The notes under the pieces: generated by a model | Seen by the model: only the letters and a program-made list of their open reading frames with translations | Database searches by the model: none | What the model was told of the DNA's origin: nothing | NCBI GenBank assembly: GCA_023417955.1 | Contig: JAEZDW010000019.1 | Coordinates: forward strand, 1 to 22,613 | DNA length: 22,613 bases | Origin: Bacteroidota bacterium | GTDB taxonomy: Bacteria; Bacteroidota; Bacteroidia; Cytophagales; Cyclobacteriaceae | Direction of reading: 5' to 3' | Translations under genes and position numbers: made by a program | Shown: piece after piece, positions 1-8,784 of the stretch | How the letters are laid out: each line of letters opens with the position of its first letter | Position numbering within the stretch: the stretch's first letter is position 1

Positions 1-2
1 CC

Positions 3-1541
3 AGCATCGTCGCTACCGTCGTGCTGAGTCTGCTGATCGGTTCCTTCCTCTATAAACGCAAGTTGAAGAGTAATCTGGAGGATGCCGAAGACAAATCGAA
101 GCTGATCATAAAAGAAGCTGAGATCGCCGCCGAAAATCTTAAGAAGGACCGCATCCTGGAAGCCAAAGAGAAAATTCTCAAAATGCGCTCCGAGTTCGAG
201 GATGAAGCGAACAAAAAGAAAAACCTCATCATCTCGAACGAACAAAAAATCAAACAACGCGAACAGTCCCTCAACAAGGAAATCGAAAACCTCAAACGCA
301 AGGAAGCGGAACTCGATGATATTAAGGCCGACCTCAGCGTCCAGCTTGAACACGTAAAACGCAGGAAGGAAGAGCTGGATAAATTCAACCAGCAAAAGAT
401 TCAGGTGCTGGAAAATATTTCCAAACTCACCGCTGATGAAGCACGTGAACAGCTAATCGCTTCGCTTAAGGATGAAGCACAAACCCGTGCCTCAAGCTAC
501 ATCAAAGACATCATGGAGCAGGCTAAACTCACTGCTACCAAAGAAGCGCGCAAGATTGTCGTTGAAACCATTCAGCGTACTGCTACCGAACACGCCATCG
601 AAAACTGCGTGTCTATTTTCAATATCGAAAGCGACGACATCAAAGGAAAAATCATCGGTCGTGAAGGTCGTAACATCCGCGCCCTGGAAGCCGCAACCGG
701 TGTCGAAATCATCGTCGACGATACTCCCGAAGCCATCATTATCTCAGGATTCGATCCTGTTCGTCGGGAAGTCGCCCGGCTTTCACTGCACAGACTTGTT
801 CAGGATGGCCGTATCCACCCGGCGCGTATCGAAGAGATCGTTGCCAAAACATCGAAGAACATCGAAGACGAGATTGTTGAAATTGGCGAACGCACTGTCA
901 TCGACCTCGGCATTCATGGTTTGCATCCCGAACTCGTGAAGATGGTAGGCCGTATGCGCTTCCGTTCTTCCTACGGACAGAACCTGTTGCAGCACTCGCG
1001 TGAAGTTGCTAACCTGTGCGCGATCATGGCATCGGAACTGGGGCTCAACGTCAAGCAGGCGAAACGTGCAGGGCTGCTGCATGACATCGGTAAGGTGTGG
1101 CCTGAAGAACTTGAGAAGCCTCACGCAATTGTGGGCATGGAACTGGCGCAGAAGTACAAGGAACATCCGGCAGTCTGCAACGCTATCGGTGCGCACCACG
1201 ATGAAATTGAAATGACAAGTATACTCTCACCTATCGTTCAGGCATGTGATGCTATCAGCGGCGCACGTCCGGGAGCAAGGAGAGAGGTGATGGAACAATA
1301 CATCAAACGTCTGAGAGAACTCGAAGAACTTGGTCTGAGTTTCGACGGCGTTGAGAAATGTTACGCCATCCAGGCAGGACGTGAACTTCGTGTTATCGTC
1401 GACGCGGAGAAGGCGAACGATGAACGTGCAAGCCAACTGAGCTTCGATATCTCACAAAAGATCGAACGTGACATGCAATATCCTGGTCAGGTTAAAGTGA
1501 CCGTGATTCGGGAGATGCGCAGTGTGGCATACGCGAAATAA
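3..1541 (+). CDS. rny: Ribonuclease Y (5' end outside window)
   Basis: Membrane-anchored endoribonuclease that starts mRNA decay in bacteria lacking or supplementing RNase E. The visible reading frame begins with a hydrophobic segment (SIVATVVLSLLIGSFLY), the N-terminal membrane anchor, followed by a long Lys/Glu-rich coiled coil to about nt 480. A KH RNA-binding domain follows (GREGRN at about nt 657-676), then the HD metal-dependent phosphohydrolase domain, with the HD dyad LLHDIGK at about nt 1074-1094 and AHHDE at about nt 1191-1205. The C terminus is complete. The frame is open to the window's left edge and the true start codon is not visible; the GTG at nt 21 lies inside the membrane helix and is unlikely to be the start. 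About 513 residues are visible against roughly 520 for the family, so only a few are missing. A strong terminator follows. Identification is firm. Confidence 0.96.
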   Translation, partial: SIVATVVLSLLIGSFLYKRKLKSNLEDAEDKSKLIIKEAEIAAENLKKDRILEAKEKILKMRSEFEDEANKKKNLIISNEQKIKQREQSLNKEIENLKRKEAELDDIKADLSVQLEHVKRRKEELDKFNQQKIQVLENISKLTADEAREQLIASLKDEAQTRASSYIKDIMEQAKLTATKEARKIVVETIQRTATEHAIENCVSIFNIESDDIKGKIIGREGRNIRALEAATGVEIIVDDTPEAIIISGFDPVRREVARLSLHRLVQDGRIHPARIEEIVAKTSKNIEDEIVEIGERTVIDLGIHGLHPELVKMVGRMRFRSSYGQNLLQHSREVANLCAIMASELGLNVKQAKRAGLLHDIGKVWPEELEKPHAIVGMELAQKYKEHPAVCNAIGAHHDEIEMTSILSPIVQACDAISGARPGARREVMEQYIKRLRELEELGLSFDGVEKCYAIQAGRELRVIVDAEKANDERASQLSFDISQKIERDMQYPGQVKVTVIREMRSVAYAK

Positions 1542-1556
1542 CATAACGCTGATTGT

Positions 1557-1590
1557 AAAAAAAGGAACGCTATTGGCGTTCCTTTTTTTT
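1557..1590 (+). terminator. Rho-independent terminator of rny
   Basis: A perfect 7-bp stem GGAACGC / GCGTTCC with a 5-nt loop (TATTG) is preceded by seven A and followed by eight T. It lies 16 bp after the rny stop codon. The flanking A and T runs could extend the stem, so it might also act from the other strand, although no minus-strand gene ends here. Confidence 0.9.
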
Positions 1591-1592
1591 CC

Positions 1593-1620
1593 TGTAAAAA
1601 ATTGCCGCGGCAGTTTTACA
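1593..1620. promoter_or_regulatory. Inverted repeat before the TonB-receptor operon
   Basis: A 28-bp dyad has outer arms TGTAAAA and TTTTACA around a perfect 10-bp palindrome TGCCGCGGCA (1603-1612). The only flaws are one T-G pair and one extra A in the left arm. It starts 2 bp after the T-run of the rny terminator and ends 70 bp before the likely start of the next operon. A DNA operator is one reading; a second, weaker terminator hairpin with only four T is the other. Confidence 0.4.
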
Positions 1621-1690
1621 CAAAAGGTATAGGGACTTGGTTGTAAGTGAATTATTTTCAATCTTTAATCCGCCCTTCACTGTTTTTCAT

Positions 1691-2416
1691 ATGTTCAGAA
1701 CCGTTGCCTTATGTGTGTTAGTATTCCCACTCTTGGTTAAGGCGCAGTCAACGGACAGTCTGATTGTCCGGACCGCATTCGCGAATACGAGCAATCTTTA
1801 TGAAGAATTTATCACGCCGAACTCGGGAATAATAAACGGTTTTGAATACCGTGAACCGAGATTGCGTCTTGGACAGCATCCCTACTTCGGGGAAAATGAC
1901 TGGACAACCGGTGATGTACATTATGTGGGCCAATGGTATCGCAATGCCAACCTGATTTACAACATTGCGTCGGATGACCTGATCGTTGAGCATCCCGTCA
2001 ATGGGCAGGAAATCCAGCTCATCAAAATTAAGGTCGCTGATTTCACACTTTATGACCGATGGTTTCACAACGTCAAGCCGGATGAGCTTGCCGGTTTACC
2101 CGAGCCCGGATTCTACGAAGTAGCGCATGATGGTCCGTCACGAGTTCTAATTCGCCATCACAAGCTATATGAAGAGAAGATTGAGCAGAGCGCGCTTGTG
2201 TTTTACTACAATCCCAAAATCCGGTTTTATATCATGAAGAATGGCGCTTACGTTCGCGTGTACAGGAAGCGCGATGTGCTCAGACTCTTCTCCGATAAGA
2301 AGAGCGAACTGCGTGCATTCATCAGATCGAAAAATTTGAAAATTACAAAGCATACTCCCGGCGCGTATGCAGCGGTTGCTGCACACTATGATTCCTTAAA
2401 AGGCGATCAAGAATGA
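1691..2416 (+). CDS. Secreted protein of unknown function, first gene of TonB-receptor operon
   Basis: I do not recognise a family. The ATG at 1691 is chosen because it starts a clean signal peptide (MFRTVALCVLVFPLLVKAQ), giving 241 residues with cleavage expected after AKAQ-type residues. A TTG 54 nt upstream would only add a non-signal extension. The mature protein is mixed alpha/beta in appearance, aromatic-rich, and ends with a basic stretch (VRVYRKRDVLRLFSDKKSEL) and a helical tail. No cysteines or metal motifs stand out in the mature part. Its last codons overlap the start of the TonB-dependent receptor by 4 bp (ATGA), so the two are very probably translationally coupled. A periplasmic or outer-membrane partner of the receptor is a reasonable inference from position only. 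Confidence 0.8.
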   Translation: MFRTVALCVLVFPLLVKAQSTDSLIVRTAFANTSNLYEEFITPNSGIINGFEYREPRLRLGQHPYFGENDWTTGDVHYVGQWYRNANLIYNIASDDLIVEHPVNGQEIQLIKIKVADFTLYDRWFHNVKPDELAGLPEPGFYEVAHDGPSRVLIRHHKLYEEKIEQSALVFYYNPKIRFYIMKNGAYVRVYRKRDVLRLFSDKKSELRAFIRSKNLKITKHTPGAYAAVAAHYDSLKGDQE

Positions 2417-5172
2417 TTCGTTTATATATCATCTTATTCTTTGCGGTCCTTATAAGCTCTCCCGCCAACTCGCAGCGGAAGCCTTTGCTCAATGGCGATT
2501 TCAACGACGTTCCGTTTGAAGAATTCGCCCGGAAGATCGAAGAACAATCCGGCTACCGCATGTATTATAATCCGGCCTGGCTCGACACGATAAACGTGAC
2601 CATTGAATTCAGAAACAAGCAGATCGAAGAAGTGTTGTCACAGGTACTGGAGGGCACTACATTCAAGTGGGCTGTCTCTCAGGATAAAGAAGTTTTCATA
2701 ACCAGAGAGCGTGAAATCCTCGCTGAGCTGCCACCAGGGTTCTTCGCTGAAGAAGAGGTAGCCGGTGCGCGGCAGGCTGTTGAGTTTGACTTCTCAGAAT
2801 ATGAAAAACGCGAAAAGCGAAAACGCATTGCAGAAGATCGGTTGTATACGCTTGGTCCCAAGGGTGCAGACCTTGAGGGAACAGCGACGATAATAGGCAC
2901 GCTGCGCGATATGGCGTCAGGCGAACCTGTGATCGGTGCCTCTATTTATATAGAGAAGCCACTGATCGGTGCAAGCAGCGACCAGTTTGGACACTACTCA
3001 CTGACGCTTCCGAAGGGAAGACATCAACTGCAGATCAAAAGTGTGGGCATGAAGTCTACCATCCGCCAGGTAATGCTTTACGGAAATGGCAGGCTGGATA
3101 TTGAGCTGGATGAGGAGATTACACCGCTGAAGGAAGTTGTCGTGGAGTCTGAGCGCGACGTTCGCGTGAGCAGTCTTCAGATGGGGATGGAGAAACTTGA
3201 CATCCGCACCATGCGACAGATGCCGCTCGCGTTGGGGGAAACCGATATCATGAAAGTCGTGCTGGCGCTTCCCGGTGTTCAGAGTGTTGGTGAAGGTACG
3301 GTAGGGCTAAACGTCAGAGGGGGCGCAACCAACCAAAACCTGATTCTTTTCAACGATGCCGTTGTCTACAACCCGTCGCACTTGTTTGGTTTCTTCTCAA
3401 CATTCAATCCGGATGTGCTGAAGAATGTAGAACTCTATAAGAGCGGTATCACCGCCGACTATGGTGGACGCCTTTCGTCCGTTCTGGATGTTCACAGCAG
3501 GGAGGGAAATACAAAGAAGTTTACGGGTTCTGGTGGTATCAGTCCGGTAACAGGAAGATTTACAATAGAAGGGCCGTTGTTTAAGGACCGCACTTCGTTT
3601 ATCGTGGGAGGGCGCTCGACGTATTCAAACTGGCTGCTCAAGCAACTTGATAACAAGGCATTCAGCCGAAGCAAGGCCAGCTTCTATGATATTTCTGCAA
3701 ACATTTCACACAAAATTGACGATGACAACAACCTGTATGCATCGGCCTATATCAGCAATGATAAGTTCCAGCTCAACGGCGACACTTCGTATACCTACAG
3801 TGACAGAAATGCGTCGCTGAAGTGGAAGCATGTTATCAATAGCAAGTTATATGGTGTATTAACCGGTTCGTATAGCAATTACTTCTATTCGGTATCAAGC
3901 GAGCTGAATCCCGCTACGGCTTTCATCACGCGTTTCGATATCAAGCAGATGACGGGTAAGGCTGACCTTCATTTCTTTCCCAATGCAAAGCATACACTCA
4001 ATGGAGGTGTAAGCATTACGCGCTACCAGGTATCGCCGGGTGACACGAAGCCTGTAGGTGAGGAGTCGACACGGACGAGGCGCGCGTTCCAGTCTGAACA
4101 GGGAATTGAAAGTGCAATCTATGTCGGCGAAACTTTTGAAGTCAATTCTAAACTCCTGATTTATGGCGGACTACGTTACTCGCGCTATAATTTTCTCGGT
4201 GAGAAGGATGTGTTGGTTTACGGCGCAGGCTCGCGTGAACGGGTGAACATCGTTGATACCGTTTCGTATGGCAAAGGTGAGAGCGTGGTCAGCTATGGTG
4301 GTCTGGAGCCACGATTGTCTGTGCGCTATATCGTGGGGCGCGAAGCCTCTGTCAAGATTGGTTATAACCGGATGAGGCAATACATTCAGATGCTTAGCAA
4401 CACGACCGCTGTAACGCCTACAGATATCTGGAAGTTGACAGACAATTATATCAAGCCTCAGATTGGCGACCAGTATTCAATCGGATTTTACAAGAACCTT
4501 AAACGCGGACTCATCGAGACGTCAATTGAAGGTTACTATAAGAAAATCCTGAGCACTCTTGATTACAAGGATGGCGCTGCATTGCTTGAGAACGCAGGCA
4601 CACTGGAAACAGAGGTTATTCCTGCAGAAGGTAAAGCCTACGGCGTGGAATTGATGATTAAAAAGAATACAGGTAAGATCAACGGATGGATTAGCTACAC
4701 CTATTCACGTACATTCCTTCGTTCAATCGGAGAATTCTCATCCGAGATCGTAAACCGTGGTGAATTTTATCCGAGCCATTTCGACAAGCCGCATTCTGTA
4801 AACTTCATCAGTAACTACAAATTCAGCAGGCGCTTTAACGTTTCATGGAACGTGATCTATAACACGGGCCGTGCGATTACTGTACCTGTTGCCAAGTATC
4901 AGATAGAAGGAACGGAACGCGTTCTTTATGGTGACCGCAACGCGTATCGCATACCGGACTATTTCCGCATGGATCTTTCGGTAAATGTTGAAGGAAACCA
5001 TAAGGTCAGGAAACTTGCCCACAGCTCATGGACATTTGCAGTTTATAATCTGCTCGGGCGAGCCAATCCATATTCTGTATTTTTTGTAACCGAAGGAAGT
5101 CAGATCAAAGGATATAAGCTTTCGATTTTCGCGCGGCCGATTCCGACGATTACATACAACTTTAAATTTTAG
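2413..5172 (+). CDS. TonB-dependent outer-membrane receptor with STN and carboxypeptidase-like domains
   Basis: Outer-membrane beta-barrel transporter powered by TonB. The signal peptide is residues 1-20 (ending PANSQ). An STN (secretin/TonB short N-terminal) domain spans about 25-98. A charged linker (about 105-155) leads to a carboxypeptidase-regulatory-like beta domain (about 158-235, IIGTLRDMASGEPVIGASIY). The plug spans about 255-365 and includes VRGGATNQNLILFNDAVVYN. The barrel fills the rest and ends in an aromatic residue (TYNFKF), as outer-membrane barrels do for BAM recognition. The length of 919 residues is normal. STN domains usually signal to FecR-type anti-sigma factors, but no FecR gene is in the window. 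It overlaps the previous gene by 4 bp and directly abuts the next. No SusD partner is present, so this is not a typical Sus glycan system; the substrate is unknown. Confidence 0.95.
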   Translation: MIRLYIILFFAVLISSPANSQRKPLLNGDFNDVPFEEFARKIEEQSGYRMYYNPAWLDTINVTIEFRNKQIEEVLSQVLEGTTFKWAVSQDKEVFITREREILAELPPGFFAEEEVAGARQAVEFDFSEYEKREKRKRIAEDRLYTLGPKGADLEGTATIIGTLRDMASGEPVIGASIYIEKPLIGASSDQFGHYSLTLPKGRHQLQIKSVGMKSTIRQVMLYGNGRLDIELDEEITPLKEVVVESERDVRVSSLQMGMEKLDIRTMRQMPLALGETDIMKVVLALPGVQSVGEGTVGLNVRGGATNQNLILFNDAVVYNPSHLFGFFSTFNPDVLKNVELYKSGITADYGGRLSSVLDVHSREGNTKKFTGSGGISPVTGRFTIEGPLFKDRTSFIVGGRSTYSNWLLKQLDNKAFSRSKASFYDISANISHKIDDDNNLYASAYISNDKFQLNGDTSYTYSDRNASLKWKHVINSKLYGVLTGSYSNYFYSVSSELNPATAFITRFDIKQMTGKADLHFFPNAKHTLNGGVSITRYQVSPGDTKPVGEESTRTRRAFQSEQGIESAIYVGETFEVNSKLLIYGGLRYSRYNFLGEKDVLVYGAGSRERVNIVDTVSYGKGESVVSYGGLEPRLSVRYIVGREASVKIGYNRMRQYIQMLSNTTAVTPTDIWKLTDNYIKPQIGDQYSIGFYKNLKRGLIETSIEGYYKKILSTLDYKDGAALLENAGTLETEVIPAEGKAYGVELMIKKNTGKINGWISYTYSRTFLRSIGEFSSEIVNRGEFYPSHFDKPHSVNFISNYKFSRRFNVSWNVIYNTGRAITVPVAKYQIEGTERVLYGDRNAYRIPDYFRMDLSVNVEGNHKVRKLAHSSWTFAVYNLLGRANPYSVFFVTEGSQIKGYKLSIFARPIPTITYNFKF

Positions 5173-6378
5173 ATGATGTTTCATCCGGGGAATAGAATAG
5201 CTGCAATTAATCGCCTCCTGATGAAGGGCGCGTGCGTGTCAGCTATCGGTTTACTGCTGTTTGCGGCGGTGCGTTGTATCGAACCGTTCGCTTTGGAAGG
5301 CGTGTCATCAAATCCGGACCTCCTTGTCGTGGACGGATTTCTAAATGCGACGGAAGGCAAAGTTACTGTCCGGCTGACGAAGGCGCTGGGGGTTCAATCT
5401 GTGGGGTCATATCCGGTGGTGACGGGCGCCGATGTAAAAATTATTTCCGAGGATGGAACAGAGATCCCACTACAGTGGGGACATTTCACTGATCCGCCCG
5501 AGTATCAGGCTCTCTATTACGCGGAGGGTATTTCAATCGACCACGCAAAGAAATACAAGCTTCGGATCAATATCGGTAACATATACGAATCTGAATTTGT
5601 CGAGATCCAGGTTGCTGCTCCAATTCAAAGTATCGAATATCAGGCGCAAGATGAATATCTGCGGATTTATGTGAACTCAGCTGAATTTCCGGGAGCGTCC
5701 AAATATTACCGCTGGAGGTATGAAGAGACGTTTGAATACAACGCGCCGCTGTTTTCATCCTGGTATATGGATGAGAACCGTGAAATGATTTACCGGACTC
5801 CCGAAGAATGGGTTTATATCTGCTACCGGCAGGATCCGTCATATGAGATTCTGATAAGCTCTTCTACCGACCTCAGCTCCAATGTTATTCGCAACCGGGA
5901 GATAAAACGCGTACCGCGTGAGTCGATCAAACTTTCGCGAATGTATAGCCTCAACGTTAAGCAAATGGGGCTGACGGAAGAAGCGTACACGTATTGGCTT
6001 AACCTGTATAAGACAACGGAAAACACGGGTGGTCTTTTTGATCCCCTTCCCGGTCAGGTATATGGTAACATCAAATGTATTTCTAATCCTGATTTAAAGG
6101 CAGTTGGTTTTTTCAGCGGATCGACAGTCGAAGAGAAGCGCTTCTGGCTTGAGAGGACCGAACTGCCAAGAGGGTTTGCAACGTATCGTCCGGCGTTTTG
6201 CGAGCAGGATACCGTATTTGTTCCAGATCTTCAATTCTACAGCCCGGGTTCAATCTTTGGTACATCTATCGTCGACATGTTTGGAAACATTGTCGGGTAC
6301 ACTACCTCGTCCTATAGTTGCCTGGATTGCCGGTTTTATCTACAGGGAACAACAACCAAACCTGAATTCTGGCCTTAA
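5173..6378 (+). CDS. DUF4249-type outer-membrane lipoprotein
   Basis: The protein has a basic N terminus, a hydrophobic stretch (AIGLLLFAAVRC) and a probable lipidated Cys35 followed by IEPF, the pattern seen at the mature N terminus of DUF4249 proteins. DUF4249 members are Bacteroidota proteins commonly encoded beside TonB-dependent receptors; their biochemical role is not established. The mature part looks beta-rich with many Tyr and Trp. Two cysteines near the C terminus (SSYSCLDCRFYL) may form a disulfide or bind metal. The ATG at 5173 directly follows the receptor's TAG. An alternative ATG at 5221 (MKGACVSAIG...) would give a shorter, more canonical lipoprotein signal with Cys19, so the start is uncertain. 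Position suggests a surface or periplasmic partner of the receptor. Confidence 0.82.
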   Translation: MMFHPGNRIAAINRLLMKGACVSAIGLLLFAAVRCIEPFALEGVSSNPDLLVVDGFLNATEGKVTVRLTKALGVQSVGSYPVVTGADVKIISEDGTEIPLQWGHFTDPPEYQALYYAEGISIDHAKKYKLRINIGNIYESEFVEIQVAAPIQSIEYQAQDEYLRIYVNSAEFPGASKYYRWRYEETFEYNAPLFSSWYMDENREMIYRTPEEWVYICYRQDPSYEILISSSTDLSSNVIRNREIKRVPRESIKLSRMYSLNVKQMGLTEEAYTYWLNLYKTTENTGGLFDPLPGQVYGNIKCISNPDLKAVGFFSGSTVEEKRFWLERTELPRGFATYRPAFCEQDTVFVPDLQFYSPGSIFGTSIVDMFGNIVGYTTSSYSCLDCRFYLQGTTTKPEFWP

Positions 6379-8768
6379 TGAAAAGCAAATTATTTCATTC
6401 GTGCTTGGTGTATGCTGTCGTCGCGATGGTGATGATTGCAGGAGACCTGTTTGCGCAAGTTCCGAAGTTTGAAACCATAGAGGGAAAAGTAAAAGAGGCC
6501 CGCGAGCGTGCGCTACAAGAAAAACTCTACATGCACATTGCGCAGGATTTTTACCTGACAGGCGAAATGATGTGGGTGCGGATATATCAGGTTGATGCCA
6601 CAAACCACAAGCCTGTTAGTTTGAGCAAGGTCGCATATATCGAGATCCTGAATCGGGATGAAGAGCCCGTCGTACAGGGGAAAATTGAACTTGATGAAAA
6701 TGGCGGGTCGGGAAGTTTATTCATTCCTGCAACGTTGCCGTCCGATACGTATCTGGTTCGCGGCTACACGAACTGGATGAAGAACTTTCCATCGGATTTT
6801 TACTTCGCGAAAAAGATTACTGTTGTCAATCCGTTCCTTAAGCCCGGGACGCCTGTAGCGAAAAGACCTGAACCTGTCAATGTGCAGTTCTTTCCGGAAG
6901 GCGGCCACCTGGTGAATGGCCTTCGCAGCAAGGTAGCGTTTCGGGTTTCGGGGCCGGATCCTGATGAATCTTATTCCGGTGTTGTCGTCGACCAGAATAA
7001 TGACACGGTGGCAGTAGCGAATCCGCTCGCCTTTAACCTCGGAAGTTTTTACGTTACACCTACTTCAGAGAACCGGTACAGACTTATTGTAAAAGGTCTT
7101 GGCGGAAGCCAGAGTGTGCACGCATTGCCCGAGGCAGAGACGCGCGGATATGTACTGCATGTAGCGGAAAGCGGTGAGCAAAATGTTTCTGTTGATGTTG
7201 CTGTCGAAGGAATTGAACCCAACCTCGTATATGTGTTCGTGCATTGCCGGCAGTCGATGGTATTCGCAGGAGCGAAGATGATTGAGCAGGGACGTGCCCG
7301 GTTCGATATTTCAAGATCAAAATTCCCGGCAGGGATTTCACATATAACGTTGTTCAACGCCAGCCTTCAGCCAGTTTGCGAAAGGTTGCTTTTCACGCGT
7401 CCGGCGTCTTCGTTACAATTAAAGGTAGGGTCGGATCAGGCTGAGTATCTGCCGCGCCGGAAGGTTGTCATTGACCTGGCGGCTACGTTGGGGAAAGATT
7501 ACGTTCCTGCCAGCGCCTCCGTTGCCGTAGTTCGTCTGGATTCTTTGGAAGGGCCTGCCAGTGATCAGGGCATTGCGCCGTGGCTTTTGTTAACGTCGGA
7601 TCTTCAGGGGGAAGTAGAAGGCCCCGGATTCTATCTGAGTGACGCACCGAATGCAAAAGAAGCTGCAGACAACCTCATGCTGACACACGGCTGGAGGCGA
7701 TTTAAATGGGATGATGTTCTCAATCCCGCAGGCACATTTAAACATCTGCCTGAAATGCGTTCCCACATTGTCTTTGCAGAAGTGAAGAAGGCTGACGGTA
7801 CCCCTGCCGAGGGTGTAAGCGCATTGCTCGCGACGCCGTCAAAACTAGTTAATCTGAAGGCTTCGCAAAGCAACGCTGAGGGATTGCTGGCGTTTGAGTT
7901 GCAGGATTTTTATGGTTCTAAAAGACTTGTATTGCAACACGCTTCACCTGACAGCACACTCAAACTTGCGATAAAAAATCCATTCAGTGAAGAAATTGCA
8001 AAGTACACGCTTCCACCATTGCGACTTGATGCCGGAAAACGCGTTGAACTCGAACAACGCAGCCTCGCGATGCAGGTGCAGGATATATTCTATCGCGAGA
8101 TCACTGACAGACGCATTCGCGCCGTAACCGACAGCACGGCGTTTTATGGATATCCCGATCAGTCGTACCTGCTTGACGACTACACACGTTTCCCCGTATT
8201 GGAAGAAGTTATGCGGGAATATGTTTCGGCTATCATGGTAAGGAAGCGCAAAGGCAAGTTTCATTTCCTCGTGCTGGATGCAACCCGCAAAGGCCTCCTT
8301 AACGGCGATCCGATGGTCCTGCTTGACGGCGTACCTGTTCTTGATCTCGATAAGATGATGAAGTTTGATCCGCTTAAAATAAAGAGGCTCGACGTTTTAA
8401 TGAGAAACTACATTCTGGGTCCGGTGAGGATGCAGGGTATTGTAAGCTACATCACGTACACGGGCGATATGGCTGGATTTGAACTCGATCCGCGTTCGGT
8501 TACACTTGACTACGACGGTCTTCAAATACGACGCGAGTTCTGGGCGCCGTCGTATGAAACAGCGAAGGTGCGTGGTTCACGGATGCCCGATCAGCGCACA
8601 CTGCTGCACTGGGATCCTGTTGTGGACGTGAAAGGAGAATCCACAAAAGTTGAATTTTATACCTCCGACTTACCAGGAACATATAAAGTCGTTGTTGAGG
8701 CACTGACACCGGAAGGGCAGGGCGCAACTGCTTCGCATACGTTCCAGGTTAAGCGAATGGAGTTCTAA
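6378..8768 (+). CDS. Large secreted protein with macroglobulin-like N part and plug-like C part
   Basis: A signal peptide spans about residues 1-27 (ending GDLFAQ). The next part (about 45-140) resembles an MG2-type macroglobulin domain: FYLTGEMMWVRIYQVDA, followed by a delivered-effect segment (PSDTYLVRGYTNWMKNF). Further beta-sandwich-like segments continue to about residue 580. Near residues 640-690 there is a TonB-receptor plug-like segment (MVLLDGVPVLDLDKM, then PLKIKRLDVL), but no beta-barrel follows: the protein ends after about 100 more residues. The ORF begins on the last base of the preceding stop (TAATG), so it is coupled to the DUF4249 gene. Proteins of this build are found beside TonB receptors in Bacteroidota; function is unknown to me. 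Domain assignment is by eye and moderate. Confidence 0.75.
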   Translation: MKSKLFHSCLVYAVVAMVMIAGDLFAQVPKFETIEGKVKEARERALQEKLYMHIAQDFYLTGEMMWVRIYQVDATNHKPVSLSKVAYIEILNRDEEPVVQGKIELDENGGSGSLFIPATLPSDTYLVRGYTNWMKNFPSDFYFAKKITVVNPFLKPGTPVAKRPEPVNVQFFPEGGHLVNGLRSKVAFRVSGPDPDESYSGVVVDQNNDTVAVANPLAFNLGSFYVTPTSENRYRLIVKGLGGSQSVHALPEAETRGYVLHVAESGEQNVSVDVAVEGIEPNLVYVFVHCRQSMVFAGAKMIEQGRARFDISRSKFPAGISHITLFNASLQPVCERLLFTRPASSLQLKVGSDQAEYLPRRKVVIDLAATLGKDYVPASASVAVVRLDSLEGPASDQGIAPWLLLTSDLQGEVEGPGFYLSDAPNAKEAADNLMLTHGWRRFKWDDVLNPAGTFKHLPEMRSHIVFAEVKKADGTPAEGVSALLATPSKLVNLKASQSNAEGLLAFELQDFYGSKRLVLQHASPDSTLKLAIKNPFSEEIAKYTLPPLRLDAGKRVELEQRSLAMQVQDIFYREITDRRIRAVTDSTAFYGYPDQSYLLDDYTRFPVLEEVMREYVSAIMVRKRKGKFHFLVLDATRKGLLNGDPMVLLDGVPVLDLDKMMKFDPLKIKRLDVLMRNYILGPVRMQGIVSYITYTGDMAGFELDPRSVTLDYDGLQIRREFWAPSYETAKVRGSRMPDQRTLLHWDPVVDVKGESTKVEFYTSDLPGTYKVVVEALTPEGQGATASHTFQVKRMEF

Positions 8769-8784
8769 GCAATCATCACATTAC

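Noticed and set aside
50..388. Long minus-strand frame inside rny
   Set aside because: Ser/Leu/Arg-rich mirror of the Lys/Glu coiled-coil coding on the plus strand; no independent signals.
783..1199. Minus-strand frame of 138 codons inside rny
   Set aside because: Lies over the HD domain, which is clearly the coding strand; composition looks like a shadow.
1637..1690. TTG start for the first operon protein
   Set aside because: Would put 18 residues before the signal peptide; ATG at 1691 gives a normal signal sequence.
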